Source: Welwitschia mirabilis (Eukaryota; Gnetophyta; Gnetopsida; Welwitschiales). Taken from it: a stretch of 64,000 nucleotides of DNA. The stretch spans positions 180,724,526-180,788,525 of the forward strand of contig JBOZIK010000001.1 in the NCBI GenBank assembly GCA_051453625.1. Reading direction: 5' to 3'. The notes beneath the pieces were generated by a model, which made no database searches, had not been told where the DNA came from, and saw nothing but the letters and a program-made list of their open reading frames with translations. Of the stretch, positions 24,251-35,941 are shown piece by piece. How positions within the stretch are numbered: position 1 is the first letter of the stretch; every line of letters starts with the position of its first letter. The translations under genes were made by a program, and so were the position numbers.

Positions 24251-27200
24251 TAGTGTGCTTGGGAAAATAGCTTTTAAGCTGTGTTGTTTTTTCTCTTGTC
24301 TTTTGTTATAATATAACATACTTTTACTATTTCTTTTTAAAAAAAGTTTCTCTTATAATAGTTTAAGGTAAAACCTCAAATACAATAGGATATTATGCTT
24401 CTTGAAGTTAAGTTTTTGTCTTTTAAGGTAGAAGTCATTTACACTTTGTAGTCTATGTTTATAATTTCTTAAATTCCATTGTTGATAAATTTTCTAAAAC
24501 AAAGTTCTATGTAACTCAAAAAAAAAGTTAGCCTTATCAAGAAAATATTTGACTTCAAAAATGGAACATTTAAGAATACATTTTTCATTATATTCTTAAA
24601 CAATTTCAAATAATTATAAAATAAAAAGCACTTAAAAGGATTTAAGAAAACATTAATAGAAATAAGTAGGTTTATTTAAACAATATTAAAAGAGTTATTT
24701 TTACAATAGAAGCTTATTTAAGTGCTATAATCCCCTTTTGTTTACAACTTTAGATTAGCAAGGCAAATTCATTATTTCAATATTGAGATAGATAAATGGT
24801 TTTAACTTGTTTATGAAGAATGAACATGTTGAATTTATAACAAGAAGATTGTTGAAGATGAATATCATGTTTTTCTTATATGTTCTTCAATAAATAAGAT
24901 ATAAAATAAATGAAACATCAAAACCCATAGCTTAGTTGAATCTTTTTAAATTTTATTTGATACTTTTAGTAACTTTATAGATGATATCTTTTATATTCAT
25001 GTCATGTACATTTCTTCTATCTATAGATCCTTAGGCTCTTAGGCTCTAATAAACATAATAAATAAGTTCAATTTTAATTTTTGGAGATAACATATTTTAT
25101 TTTTTAAACTTTTATGATATGAGAATTCTTTTGAGCTTACTAATAAGTGATAGAATAGCTATGCTTGGAAATAACTTTTATTACTATTCTTATTTTAAAT
25201 GAGTTAATAATGTAGAGATCACATATTCATCATCCTAATTAGCATTGTATGTTGTATGAAGTTCCTTTAGTTATTGTTTACTTCATCACAAGTTTGAAAG
25301 TGAGATCAAGTCCTTTTAACTTACTTAGAGGCTTTCTAATAATATTAATTGCTATAAGAGTTGAGTAGCATGAAAGGAATGACTTTTGATTTTACATCTA
25401 CATTTCATTATAAGGTTTTGATTTTGTAATCATGTAATAAAATAATTGAGATATGATGAAACATAGAACCAATAATTAATTAGGTGAATAACTTGCTAAG
25501 CATCATAAGTTAATTAAAATTATTAAGAAATAATTAGGATTCAAAAATTTAAATAATTAAGAATATGGGTAAAAAAAATTAAGTAAATTAATATAAAATA
25601 ATAAATCGAGAGATAGTTGTAATATTTATTAACAATATTTATTAAGGTGATTTACAAGGGCTTATTTTAGCACTAGAGAAAAGAAAATCAGAAGGGATAA
25701 GTAAAAGAACACGAAAAAATCCTTTTAAAGGCATAAGATTTTTTCTGAAGCCTATAAGATAATAAGTATTTATTGAAAAATAAATGATGAGTTAATTTAA
25801 AAGAATAATGAAATTACAAATTTTGCAAATTGATTTCTTATTGGGGAAAAAAGAAATTAGAGTAAAGAAAAATATAAATAAATAGGTAAAAAGATAAAAA
25901 GATTACCTAAAATAAAAATTTTAATCAAGTAAGGGATTATTGGTGGCAAATAAAAAAAAGAGGTTTTTGTAGAATAAGGGCATAGGAGAGAGAGGAGGAA
26001 GAGGAAACCATCTGTAGAAGTGAGAATTTTAAATTTTTCTACTTTATTTTCTTTGTGCATAGGATGGTGTAAGAGTTCATCATTATTTTTTGTCTTCTTT
26101 AGCTTTCCTTTAAACTTTAATGGATGGTGGTATTATGCATGGGTTGAGAACCCATCTCTTTTAATAGATTCAATTGGAAGTTTAAATAGAGGTTTATGTA
26201 AGGAGTTTTTATTACTAATAATAGTGTATAAACAAAAATAGAAAGTCTTAGGTAAAATGTAATATGATCATCCTATTTTCCTTATCCTTTTAATGTTCCA
26301 TTTTCTTCATGGGTGTCTAAGAATTAAGATAAAGATACTACGAATTTTCATGTACGTAATGTAAGCTCATGTAAGTAATGTAAGCTCATGTGAGTAGTGT
26401 ACCACATATCCATCACTAATTAGACTATGTAATACTTTTTTATTCATTAAATTTGTCACCACTTTATAAGGTTCTAAAGTTTCATGATCAATCTCAGTTT
26501 TTTCATTATTATAGTTTCCTTTAGATGTGATATTATTCCATGATGAATTTGTCATTTTTGTATATTGATAATTGACTTCGTAACCTCTTTTTACTCTTTT
26601 TGTTTTAATAGAAACTCTATTATAAAAAATAATCTTTTCTATTAGGGTGGGCCATGCCATCTCTAAATGTTCTAAGCTTCCTTATTTAACAATATACTAT
26701 TGTGAAACTTATACCTTAAACTTTAAATGACTTTTGAATGTAAAATGTTTTATGAATGATATTCTTATACTAATTTAGAATCTCTCCAAATTTAATATCA
26801 AATAGATTTCTGATTCTAGAGTTATGTTTCCTTAAGCTTAGGTTTTTAAAAGTAAATTACAGGATGTTTTTTGTATCAAGTTTTACTTGTAGACTTTGAT
26901 ATGTTAATTTCACAAATAAAATTCTATTGAAATTCCATGGAGATAATTTTGACGATGATTCCTTTCAAACATAATAGAATTATATCAGATGAAGCTCAAA
27001 ATTATTAAGTTAAAAGCTCTTAAACTTAGGGTATTAAGATTTACATTATAAAAACATGGGATGTTTAATGAATTGTAGAAAACTTCTTTTTTACTTAACA
27101 TATTTAAGTGATTCTTATTTTCATGTGTTTCATTAAGAAATGAGTGAGTTATAACAAGAAAAGTGGACTATAGTTTTTGGCAATTTCTTACAATGTTATA

Positions 27201-28130
27201 CATGTAATTAACATACAAGAAAGTCAATTTCTAAGTTGGTGATTTTTATTATAAGTTTGGTAAATAGAAATTGCATGGTTGAAACTTAAGTTAAGATTAA
27301 AAATGATAAAAATTAGTTAAGTTACACTTATTTATTAAAACTCAATATGCATTAAATAATTAATCCTATATACATATTATATAAGGGCAAAAACTTTATT
27401 TATGTTTAAAAAAAAGAGTTAGTTATATAGATAGTAGAGCTTTTTAAATATTATAAATCTTGAAAGTATATGGAAATAAATGTTTTCTTGTCAATTAGTC
27501 TTATCAAAGCAGAATAGAATCAAGCTTTACATTCATCATCTCAATCCCTTATGATATCATCTCAAATTAGTAAATGTTTTTTTGTACCATGTAGTATTGT
27601 TAACTATGTAGGACCAAGTCTCAAACATTACCTATGGTGCCAAGACTCATTCTAAGTCTCATAGGGTATCAAACCCATAACGAATATAGACACTCAGTTA
27701 ATGTATGATACTCATAGTATTCTATAAAACCCAAATAGCTCATATAAAATTATAACCTTCATGAAATGCTTTGTGGTTCTATCCTTATTGCCATGATCTA
27801 TAGGTAATGTAACTAACAACCCAATGTTTGTGACCTTGATATACTATGCCCATGTAGCTACATAACTAAGTAAGTTTTACATCTACTACTAGAACTTTAT
27901 TTTTGCATAAGTTTACAAACTAATGAAACTAGTATCACGTATCATATCAACATTATTTCTTATTTCACTAAACTTAACCTTTGATTTTAATGTATTCTTA
28001 GGGATTTATGCCTTATGAATATTTGAATAGTCATAAGTTTTGCATTAAACCTTTAATTTTGATTTTGTAAAATCTTAGCTTTAGTTTAATGAGGAGATTT
28101 ATTTTAATAAATTATAGGCAGTTTATTAAA
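24251..28130. other. AT-rich stretch, no gene recognised
   Basis: No gene could be assigned. A short tandem repeat with unit AATGTAAGCTCATGTAAGT lies at about 26352-26398. A 97-codon open frame on the - strand at 26367-26660 matches nothing I know. Confidence 0.4.
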
Positions 28131-28336
28131 CTTAAAAATTTTAGTGATCATACCTTTTCTTAGAGATACAACCATCATAATCATTCAAACAAATGATTTA
28201 ATTATGCATAGTGCCTCATAGTATGTGAATCACAACATTCAAAGGTCTGAACCCATGACTTCTTAAATGGAAGATGAGTGAATCCATGACCTTCTAAGTG
28301 GAAGATGAGTACTTCAGTAGTTGTACTACCACGTCC
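28131..28336 (-). repeat. tRNA-derived SINE-like element, copy S1
   Basis: On the - strand it begins with a D-arm-like segment (TGGTAGTACAACTAC), then an anticodon-arm-like segment (ACTCATCTTCCA), then GTCATGGGTTCAGACC. The GGTTCAGACC part fits the RNA polymerase III B box GGTTCRANNCC. A non-tRNA body of about 110 bases follows and ends in GGTATGATCACTAAAA. The segment between anticodon arm and B box is duplicated in tandem (about 31 bp, 28250-28311). Related copies lie at 29785, 29960 and 42728. The SINE call is inference from tRNA likeness plus dispersed copies with a common tail. Confidence 0.55.
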
Positions 28337-28870
28337 ATTAGTTGTTTTAATAGACTATATGACATATTTTAAGAGATTTATGTCTAATAAGATTAGTTCT
28401 AATAATCTTTGACATGTTAAAATAAATAAGCTAGATTTCATCATTAACATTTATTATTTTTACTAATCCTAGACATATTATATATTTTTGAAAAGATCTT
28501 AATGAAAGGAATCTTTAAAAATATCAAAATTTTGAGAGAACTAGGTTTGATCTATTTTTGTGCCTAAAGCTTATTAGTCTAGTTTTAGAGCTTGCAAAAA
28601 TGAAATTTATTTTTCTATCAAGTTTTCCTCATAGATGGAAGGATTCCTATACCTTACAGATATCAATGATCTTTCCTAGGTATCAAAATAATTAATAGGA
28701 GAATTCCTCCATCACGATGTTACTCCCATTAGTTCGTGAGGTATTAAGGAGATAACAAATATTAGAACATGATTTCAATTGAGCTAGAGAAATGATTTAA
28801 GAATTAGAGATTAATTCATTTAAGTAGATTAACTCATAACCAATAATAAGAAGCTCCATGTTTAGGAGGA

Positions 28871-29176
28871 ATGAGCATGATTCTTGATGAAAGATTAGTT
28901 GTGAAGTGCTTAAGAGCCAGTAAATCCCCATATGATAAGCTTATTAAAAGATTGGATGACCAAGCACATGGTATAAGATTACTCGAAAAGAAGTGGTCTT
29001 CTATTAGATGCATTGTAAAGAGTTATGATACTTTATCTCATGCGTTTACACACATAGATAAAAACAAAATATTTTTGATAAGTTTAAAGTACAAAATTAT
29101 ATCTTACAAGGAACATTGTGGGAAAATAATAGAAGTTTTCATTATGAATAAATATCTTGTGTCCCTTTTTAGTTAA
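28871..29176 (+). other. Unassigned open frame of 101 codons
   Basis: It starts with ATG and runs 101 codons without interruption (MSMILDERLVVKCLR to the stop after SLFS). I recognise no domain, signal peptide or membrane segment. The composition is Lys/Ile-rich, as random AT-rich sequence would give, and no promoter or homologous copy is visible. It may be a chance frame or a transposon remnant. Confidence 0.15.
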
Positions 29177-29784
29177 TGTGCATAAAAACATTAAGGTATA
29201 TAATAATAATATACGAAGGCCTTTCCATAAAACCTCTTATCATTAATAGAGGTTGCTTGATCTTCATATTGGTAATCTCACAAAGTGATATAATCCTTTT
29301 GAATCACACTAAATTAGTTTGAACTCTTAAGAGTTTAGGGACCCATGACCAATGTCACTAGACTCCTTAATGGGCTATATCTCCAAATATTTTTAAAATA
29401 GAAACCACTAGTATTTAACAACTATTTAGTGGGTACAATAGCAATATGTATGCACATCAATGTCATTAGGAAAGGAAGTACAAAACACCAATAACATTAT
29501 TTAGTTGTGAAGACCATAAGATATTTAAAAAGAAAGAGTAAAAATGGGAATGTGACAGTGACCTTAAGGATAATCTAACGTACATTATACCATTTATATA
29601 TTGTAGAATTCTGTATTGAGTTAAGACCCGATATGTACAATAACAAATAATGTGATATAACATTAACGTCCTATGGGCAATTTTTTTATTTTTTTTCAAT
29701 CACATGGTCCTTTCATTAGAACTATTCAGTTCATTCATGTTAATATTTGCTGTATTATTACAATATGAAAGAATGTCAAACTCG

Positions 29785-29900
29785 AAACTTTTAATGACCA
29801 TACCTCCGCCCAAAAAGTATAGATAGTAATAGGGCATCTAAAGGTTTGAACTCATAACCTCTTAAATGAAGGACAAGTGTCTCATCTATTAGTCTACTAC
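29785..29900 (-). repeat. tRNA-derived SINE-like element, copy S2
   Basis: On the - strand: a tRNA-like head with ACACTTGTCCTTCATTTAAG and GTTATGAGTTCAAACC (B-box-like), then a shortened body that ends in GGTATGGTCATTAAAA. It shares both head and tail with copy S1. Confidence 0.5.
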
Positions 29901-29959
29901 ATAATTCATAAATTGCAATAATATGATATAATATAACTTTATAAATTCATTTGTAGAAG

Positions 29960-30045
29960 GATGTCAAACAGAAAAGTTTTAGTGACCATGCCTCTCCTTA
30001 CGAGTACAACCACTATGATCACCCAACCAAATGATTCAATTATGT
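29960..30045 (-). repeat. SINE-like element, copy S3 (body and tail only)
   Basis: It holds the body (TAATTGAATCATTTGG, then GATCATAGTGGTTGTACTC) and the tail GGCATGGTCACTAAAACTT of copy S1, but not the tRNA-like head. A GATGTCAAAC word precedes the tail side here, with AATGTCAAAC at S2, so the two neighbours may share flanking sequence as well. Confidence 0.45.
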
Positions 30046-30901
30046 TCCTCTTTGTGTGGTCTATTTGAAATCAAGTTAAGTTCTAAATCTTAAAAAATAA
30101 GAATTTGATTGAGTTGTAAGATTAAAAGAAGTGGCTTACCCTCTTCTTACTAGATTAACAATACTAATTCAATGTAAAGTTGTTATTCAAAACTTCTCAT
30201 GGTCCTAAAGTCTATAGATTGAATGTTTATTTGTTTTTTGTTTGCTCGGTGTGAAAGGCAAGTCGTGGACTTAATAGATACATGAATGCTAAATGTTCAC
30301 TTACAAAAGAAAGAGTCGACAAAAATGATAAGGCATAAGATGCTGATAATTCACTCCATAATTGAATCTATAAAATGTGATAGCGACAACTAAAAAATGA
30401 TGATATAAATAAGTAAAACAATCTTCACTTCAATAACTTTGCCTTCAAAATAACCATAAACCTTATTTAAGATTTTAATAAAGTGTCATTATCATCATCA
30501 TTATCATCGTTGACATCATCAAGGGGCCTATACACAGTGACGTTTACCGCGTCTTTTTAACGAAAGCGCAAATGATAAAGCAAGCTAAAAAGATTTCGCA
30601 TTCATTCCGCTTTAATAAAGGTGAAAGGTCCCACAATTATGTAAACCCAAAAGAAAATCATGATCCCTAACAAACTCACTCAATGTCTTTCTTGAGGCGG
30701 AGGCAAGTGCATGGCACAGCATTGACACAGGCGTGCCCTTCCCGAAGTAGAATCATCCAGCAAACAAACGAAAAGGAAAAAGGACATTGCAATTAGATCA
30801 TTCGCTATATACCAGAAATACAATCCATTGCATTTGCAGGTTACGTTTGGACTCAAAACCTCACTGCAATAAGTGGTTTAGGTTTTAGAATTGAGAGACA
30901 A

Positions 30902-30905
<4 letters not shown>

Positions 30906-30937
<32 letters not shown>
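30906..30937. repeat. (AG)n microsatellite upstream of AGO7
   Basis: An uninterrupted AG run of about 16 units, roughly 0.9 kb before the AGO7 start codon. GA/CT runs near plant promoters are known targets of BPC proteins; such a role here is inference. Confidence 0.95.
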
Positions 30938-30939
<2 letters not shown>

Positions 30940-31349
30940 GCAGTGCAGTGCGGAGCAGAACATGTCATATATGTTGTCCACTTTATTAATAATACAATCA
31001 ACTGGAACTGCAACTTCAAGGACAGCATGAACAGGCATATGTAACACTGACGCTGCACAGCATGCGTTTACTTAAGCCAACACAACTCTGCAGGAGCAGT
31101 TGAACATCACCCAGAAAACGCCTCCAATGCCCTCCTTTTTTCTCTCACTCCACTTTTCTGTAAGTGTGATTAAACAATCTTATCTGATGAGCACAAGACA
31201 TACTACTGTATGTTTTTTGTATCTGGACATCTATTGAGTGAGAGGTTACAGTAGTCGAGTGATGGGCAATTGGGTATTTAGGCAATGGCATCTCTCGGAT
31301 CCAGTGAACAAACAAAACATACCCCGTACACGACGTAAGACACCTTTGC

Positions 31350-31382
31350 AGAGAGAGAGAGAGAGATAGAGAGAGAGAGAGA
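31350..31382. repeat. (GA)n microsatellite in AGO7 promoter or leader
   Basis: A GA run with a single T interruption, about 450 bp before the AGO7 start codon. A CT-rich stretch (TATCTCTCTCTTGCTC) follows at about 31425-31440, so GA and CT tracts face each other across about 45 bp. Confidence 0.95.
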
Positions 31383-31560
31383 ATTAGGTAAAAGGGATGG
31401 AGGATACGTTACATAATAATATAATATCTCTCTCTTGCTCGCAGAATTCAGAAAACATAGCCCGATTGCCAACGCTTCCGTTTGTAATTTAACGACTTGT
31501 CCATTCCTTGGCTGCCAAGGGCCCTGCATCAGCACTGTGCCATTGCCCTTTGCCTCTGAA

Positions 31561-31740
31561 ATGACTGGTTTGCTGTTTTACCGATATATCAATTGCCTCG
31601 CTTTGCACTTTCTTTTCAAGCGCAGGATCCTCCTGTTCCGGAAGTCTATCCTCATTCCAGATACTTGCAGTTGCACGACTCTCGTTTCGATTCTTTTGAT
31701 TCACGGATTGGGTTCGGGATTTATAGAGGAAGTTTGTTGA
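31561..31740 (+). other. Upstream open reading frame (59 codons) in the AGO7 leader
   Basis: ATG at 31561, stop TGA at 31738-31740, 88 bases before the AGO7 start. The frame encodes a hydrophobic, Leu/Ile-rich peptide with no family likeness. It matters only if the transcript starts upstream of it and the stretch is not removed as a leader intron. A second, 10-codon frame (MNTCTCLIDF) lies at 31753-31785. Confidence 0.35.
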
Positions 31741-31828
31741 TTTTGCTTTTGAATGAATACTTGTACCTGCCTTATTGATTTCTGAAATCTGGACTTATTT
31801 TGTTTGTTGTTTAGCTGAGACATAAAGA

Positions 31829-34800
31829 ATGAACTCCCGAGGGAACTATGAAAGCAGAAGAGAGCAGAATCGCGCTCCGCAGAAATCGAATCAGCCGCAG
31901 AAGTCCTACGCAAATGGAAAAAGAAGCAGTAGCAGCAGTAACAGTAACAGTAATAGTTGTAATAGCAGGCACAATGGTTATTCTCAGCTGGATTATAATT
32001 ACCAGCGTCGGCTGCTGTATATTCCGCATCCTTGTCACATTCCCCCGACCGGTGGAGGAGCTCTGTGTTACAGTGTTGCGCCGGATAACTTCCGTTATTA
32101 TCCATGTTACTCTGCGCCCGTTCCTCCGGCGCCCCCGCTTCAGCCCAGCAACTGTATCGCTGCCAAAAATGTCAAGAATAATACGGAATATCTAATAACC
32201 TCGCAGAGCCGCTGCAACTTGTCTCAGCCTTCAAAGATTCGAAACGACAAAGAAATGGTATCCAATGATCTGGATAAATTCGGTGGAGGTACTCCTTCCA
32301 TATACCTTGGCTTTGATGTACTACCGGTTTTTCTTTTCTTGAATGATGTCTTTTGAACTTCCGTTGTGTCCAGTTTCTGTTAGGGTCCCGTTTGGTTATG
32401 TATTGTTTTGGCCCCTTTTTCTGTTGCAGAAAACAAGTTACCAGGCATGGAGTCGAATGCCGACCGGTTGAGTAGCTTGTCTGTGAATATCGATGTTTCT
32501 TCCGACGCGAAGAGGCTCAGTTCAGGTCTGAACAAGGATTTGAATAGTGAAATGGCTGATGTGCCTCTGTTTGCTGTGAAAAGACCGGATGCCGGAGGTA
32601 AGGAAGGATTTCCGATTCAGCTTCTTGCGAATCACTTTCTTGTTGATTTCGAACCTTCGCAACAAATCTTTCATTATGATGTCGAGATCATTCCGCAACC
32701 GTCCAAGGAAATTGCTAGGGATCTCAAGCGGAAATTAGTGGAAGAGAACTCCGCGCTTTTGTCCGATTCGCTTCCGGCATACGACGGTCGCAAGAGCTTG
32801 TACAGTCCGACTCGGTTCCAGAAGGACCGAATGGAGTTTGAGGTTGCTCTTCCTGCAAGAGCGGCTAAAGATATGACGTGCTTTAACACTCGAGTGCTGA
32901 AGAGTTACAGAGTGATTGTGAAGATTGCTTCGACGCTTAACGGTCAAGTCCTGGAAGAGTTCTTGAAGAACAAGGAGGATCATGTGTCGCTTCCGCAGAG
33001 TTTCATTCAAGCACTGGATGTCGTTCTTCGAGAAAATCCCACAGAGAAATGTTTTCCTGTGAGCCGGTCTCTGTATTCGAGTTCCATGAGAGAAGAGATC
33101 GGAGGAGGAGTCGTCGGTTTGAAAGGATTTTTCCAGAGTCTGCGAGCTACTCAACAAGGTCTGGCCTTGAACGTGGATTTTTCTGTTACGGCTTTTCATG
33201 AGAGCATCGGTATCATTCCATACCTGCAAAAACGGTGTTCGTTTTTAGGAGACCTCGAGCAGAACAAGTCGAGGAAGCTGTCTGAGATGGAGAGAAAGGA
33301 AGTGGAAAAGACGCTGAGGAATATGAAAGTTTTTGTTTGCCACAGAGCCACTAATCAGAGATATAGGGTGCACGGTTTGACTGCTAAAGACACGGATGTG
33401 CTTACATTTAAGTATCTGGATGGAAAGCAAATCAAAGTTGTTGATTACTTTAAGGAGCATTATAATCATAGCATTCAATACCTCAAGCTCCCTTGCCTGC
33501 AAGTCAGCCAGAGGCGGCCATGCTATCTTCCCATGGAGTTCTGCGTCATTTGCGAAGGCCAGAAATTTCTTGGAAAGCTTTCGGATGAGCAAAAGAAGAA
33601 GATCTTGAACCTTGGTTGCAGGAAACCATCGGAAAGGAAAAATATTATCAAAGATGTCGTACGCCGCGCAGACGGACCCCGAAGGTATGTACCTTTCTAC
33701 AGCACATGCTACTACTTGTCAAACGCGTTTAAGATTAGCTCATTGAATACGAAACGACAGATTGCGTAGGAAGCGCTTTACGTTGCAGAAACCCTAAGGC
33801 TTTCCAGCATTTTACATTGCACTCTAGTTTTTCTCTTTCTTCAAAACTGTAACCTATCTCCTCGAGTTTTCTTTGTAATCCGAAAAACATTTTCACTCCG
33901 TATTTCAGTCATTCTTTATCTCATGTGCAAGTTTACGTTTATTTGCGTTCTTTTATGAATATTCGTAACAGATTTCTTGATTACAAGGCAATGTCTGTAA
34001 TGTAACACTCCGTGCTGTAGTTTTTCAGTTTGTTCACGACTGTAAAATACGTAGTTTGTCAGTTTCTTCAAGACCGGAAAATGTCTGCTTAAAGTTTTAC
34101 CTGAAATCTGCAAACGTTTCACTCCCTCTTCTAGTCATTTCGTCGTCTTCTAGTACAAATTTATGTTTATTTGCTTTGTCCTCGTAAAAATTGGATACAG
34201 ATTTCTTGATTTTGAGGCCATGATATGTAAGCAAGTCATCTTACATGTAAGAGACCCTCAGCTTTTACAGTATCAGAGATAATCATAGATGAAGATTGAA
34301 ACGTATGTTCTCACTGTTTACGCTAAGTCTGACGTCTCTACACTTATTCCTATTTTTCGCACAGATGTCTTTCTGTTCCGGCGAATCTTATGCTTCTTTG
34401 CTTTCTTTTCCAGCGGGAACTATGTAAAACAGTTCAAAATCTATATATCTCAGGAAATGACTCAACTGAATGGCCGGATCCTGCAACCTCCCATGTTAAG
34501 ACTTGGAGAAGGAGGTGAAGTCAAGAATCTGACACCATACAGCACCGAGAGGCACTGGAACATGCTCAAAAGCCACGTCGTGGAAGGAAGAGCCGTAACA
34601 CGATGGGCTCTGATAAGCTTCAGCGACAAGCAGCACAAGAAAGTGAAAACCTTCATTAAACTGTTGACTGGAAGATGCCAGCAGCTTGGAATCCGAATGA
34701 GCACGAATCCAATCAGGGATCCACGGTTCGAACCAATGCGGGTCTTGGACGATCCAGGCCTTCTGGAAGCGAAGCTGAGATCTATCTGCGAAGGGCCTTC

Positions 34801-35941
34801 TGGAAATCTGGACTTGTTGCTCTGCATCATGGAGAAAAAACACAGCGGATACGCAGATTTGAAGAGGATCTGCGAGACACAGATTGGCGTAGTCACACAA
34901 TGCTGTCTGTCGTCGCACTTTAATGATCTGAAATCACAGTATCTTGCGAATGTGGCGCTGAAGATCAACGCCAAAGTAGGAGGTAGCACAGTGGCACTGT
35001 ACAATACCCTGCCGAGTCAATTGCCGGCGTTGTTCAGCGAACCTGCGATTCTTTTTGGCGCAGATGTGACACATCCGCATCCTATGGACGACAGCAGTCC
35101 ATCCGTCGCTGCAGTTGTGGCAAGCATGAACTGGCCTGCGGCAAATAAGTATGTGGCTCGGATGAGAACTCAAACGCACCGAAAGGAAATCATCCAGGGC
35201 CTCAGGGACATGGTCCTGGAGCTGTTGCAGGATTACAGACAAGAAATCAAGCAGCTTCCTCGGAGGATACTCTTCTTCCGCGACGGAGTTAGTGAAGGAC
35301 AGTTCTACAAGGTTCTAGAAGAGGAACTCAAGGCTATCAAAGACGCTTGTAAAATGTTCGATCATTACCATCCTACCGTCACCTTTGCTGTAGTGCAGAA
35401 ACGCCATCATACCAGACTGTTTCCCATTGATGCCCACCAGCCACAGCCACAACCTCAACAACGAACAGTTCAGCGGAATTCATACAAACACCGTCCTTCC
35501 AGCTATCCTGAGAACATACTTCCGGGGACAGTAGTAGATACTAAGATAACTCATCCCAGAGAATTCGATTTCTACTTGTGTAGTCACGCAGGGAGCAAGG
35601 GAACGAGCAGACCCACCCATTACCATGTGCTGTGGGACGAAAACCATTTCAAGTCCGACGAGTTGCAGAAGCTCATCAATAGTCTCTGTTATACCTTTGT
35701 CAGGTGCACAAAGCCTATATCCTTGGTTCCTCCGGCTTATTATGCTCATCTTGCGGCGTACCGAGCCCGGCTGTATTTGGGTAAGTCTGGTTCTGTTTCT
35801 GATGTTTTCTGTAGTAAATCTTTTGGCCGATCAGAGCCCCTTTTCCATGAGAATGAACAGTCTAGGCTCTGCCCCCCAGAAGTGCCTCCTCCATTACCGG
35901 CTCTCAATGAAAATGTCAAGCGATTGATGTTTTACTGCTGA
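31829..35941 (+). CDS. AGO7: ARGONAUTE7-type protein (slicer of the miR390-TAS3 pathway), three exons
   Basis: Exons 31829-32288, 32430-33684 and 34414-35941 join in frame (GT-AG introns) to give 1080 residues, against about 990 in Arabidopsis AGO7, which also has three exons. Residues 1-200 are a low-complexity Ser/Asn- and Pro-rich extension. The N domain starts near FAVKRPD (201). The L1/DUF1785 block EIGGGVVGLKGFFQSLR starts at 376. PAZ ends after CYLPMEFC (518-525). MID follows, then PIWI. The slicer tetrad is complete: D789 (GADVTHP), E830 (HRKEIIQ), D862 (FRDGVSE) and H1017 (YYAHLAAYRAR). The His separates it from AGO2/AGO3, which have Asp there. It ends in the family's MFYC. The AGO7 call rests on close runs such as YSSSM..EIGGG, THR.EIIQ and CTKPIS.VPPAYYAHLAAYR. 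In known plants AGO7 binds miR390, cleaves TAS3 RNA and so controls ARF3/ARF4, leaf polarity and phase change. Unusual is a 33-residue loop at 909-941. Start chosen as the first ATG in frame with the conserved core. Confidence 0.93.
31925..31975 (+). repeat. AGC/AAC trinucleotide tract coding for Ser/Asn in AGO7 exon 1
   Basis: The bases encode a SSSSSNSNSNSCNS run at about residues 33-46 of the AGO7 protein. Such runs change length easily, which may explain part of the extra length of the N-terminus compared with Arabidopsis. Confidence 0.8.
32289..32429 (+). other. AGO7 intron 1 (141 bp)
   Basis: Donor GAG|GTACTC, acceptor TGTTGCAG|AAAAC. The phase is 1: the split codon G|AA encodes Glu154. 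It separates the low-complexity N-terminal exon from the conserved core exon, as in Arabidopsis AGO7. T-rich throughout, with an in-frame stop at 32354-32356 if it is not removed. Confidence 0.88.
33685..34413 (+). other. AGO7 intron 2 (729 bp) with internal duplications
   Basis: Donor GAAG|GTATGT, acceptor CTTTTCCAG|CGGG. The phase is 2: the split codon AG|C encodes Ser572. It lies between PAZ and MID, at the position of the second intron of Arabidopsis AGO7. Two diverged copies of about 118 bp start with TTTCACTCC at 33891 and 34117 and share ACAGATTTCTTGATT. A shorter tandem pair, GTAGTTT(T/G)TCAGTTT, lies at about 34018-34085. Confidence 0.88.

Larger units (their letters stand above)
30500..31828 (+). 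promoter_or_regulatory. Upstream region and 5' leader of the AGO7 gene
   Basis: Base composition becomes visibly less AT-rich here than in the flanking transposon sequence, and no repeat copies are seen. It holds two GA microsatellites (30906-30937 and 31350-31382), possible sites for GAGA-binding BPC factors. If transcription starts near or before 31440, the leader carries two upstream ATG frames (31561-31740 and 31753-31785). A polypyrimidine stretch ends in TTTAG at 31814, 14 bases before the start codon. It could be the acceptor of a leader intron, in which case the upstream frames would be spliced out. I cannot fix a TATA box or a start site. Confidence 0.5.

Noticed and set aside
28131-28336. 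A functional tRNA gene
   Set aside because: Only parts of the D arm, anticodon arm and B box are recognisable. The acceptor stem does not form and the segment is internally duplicated.
31435-31740. 101-codon frame upstream of AGO7
   Set aside because: Its first codon is TTG. Only the ATG at 31561 within it is a plausible start, and that part is listed as an upstream frame.
32674-35749. Several antisense open frames of 70-180 codons across AGO7 exons 2 and 3
   Set aside because: They are shadows of the coding strand and show no family signal.
35781-35814. GTAAGT ... CTGTAG inside AGO7 exon 3, which looks like a tiny intron
   Set aside because: 34 bases is too short for a plant intron, and its removal would shift the frame away from the conserved MFYC end. 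Read-through keeps the frame.
31829-35941. Assignment of the Argonaute to the AGO2/AGO3 group
   Set aside because: Position 1017 is His, not Asp, and long runs around DUF1785 and PIWI agree with AGO7.
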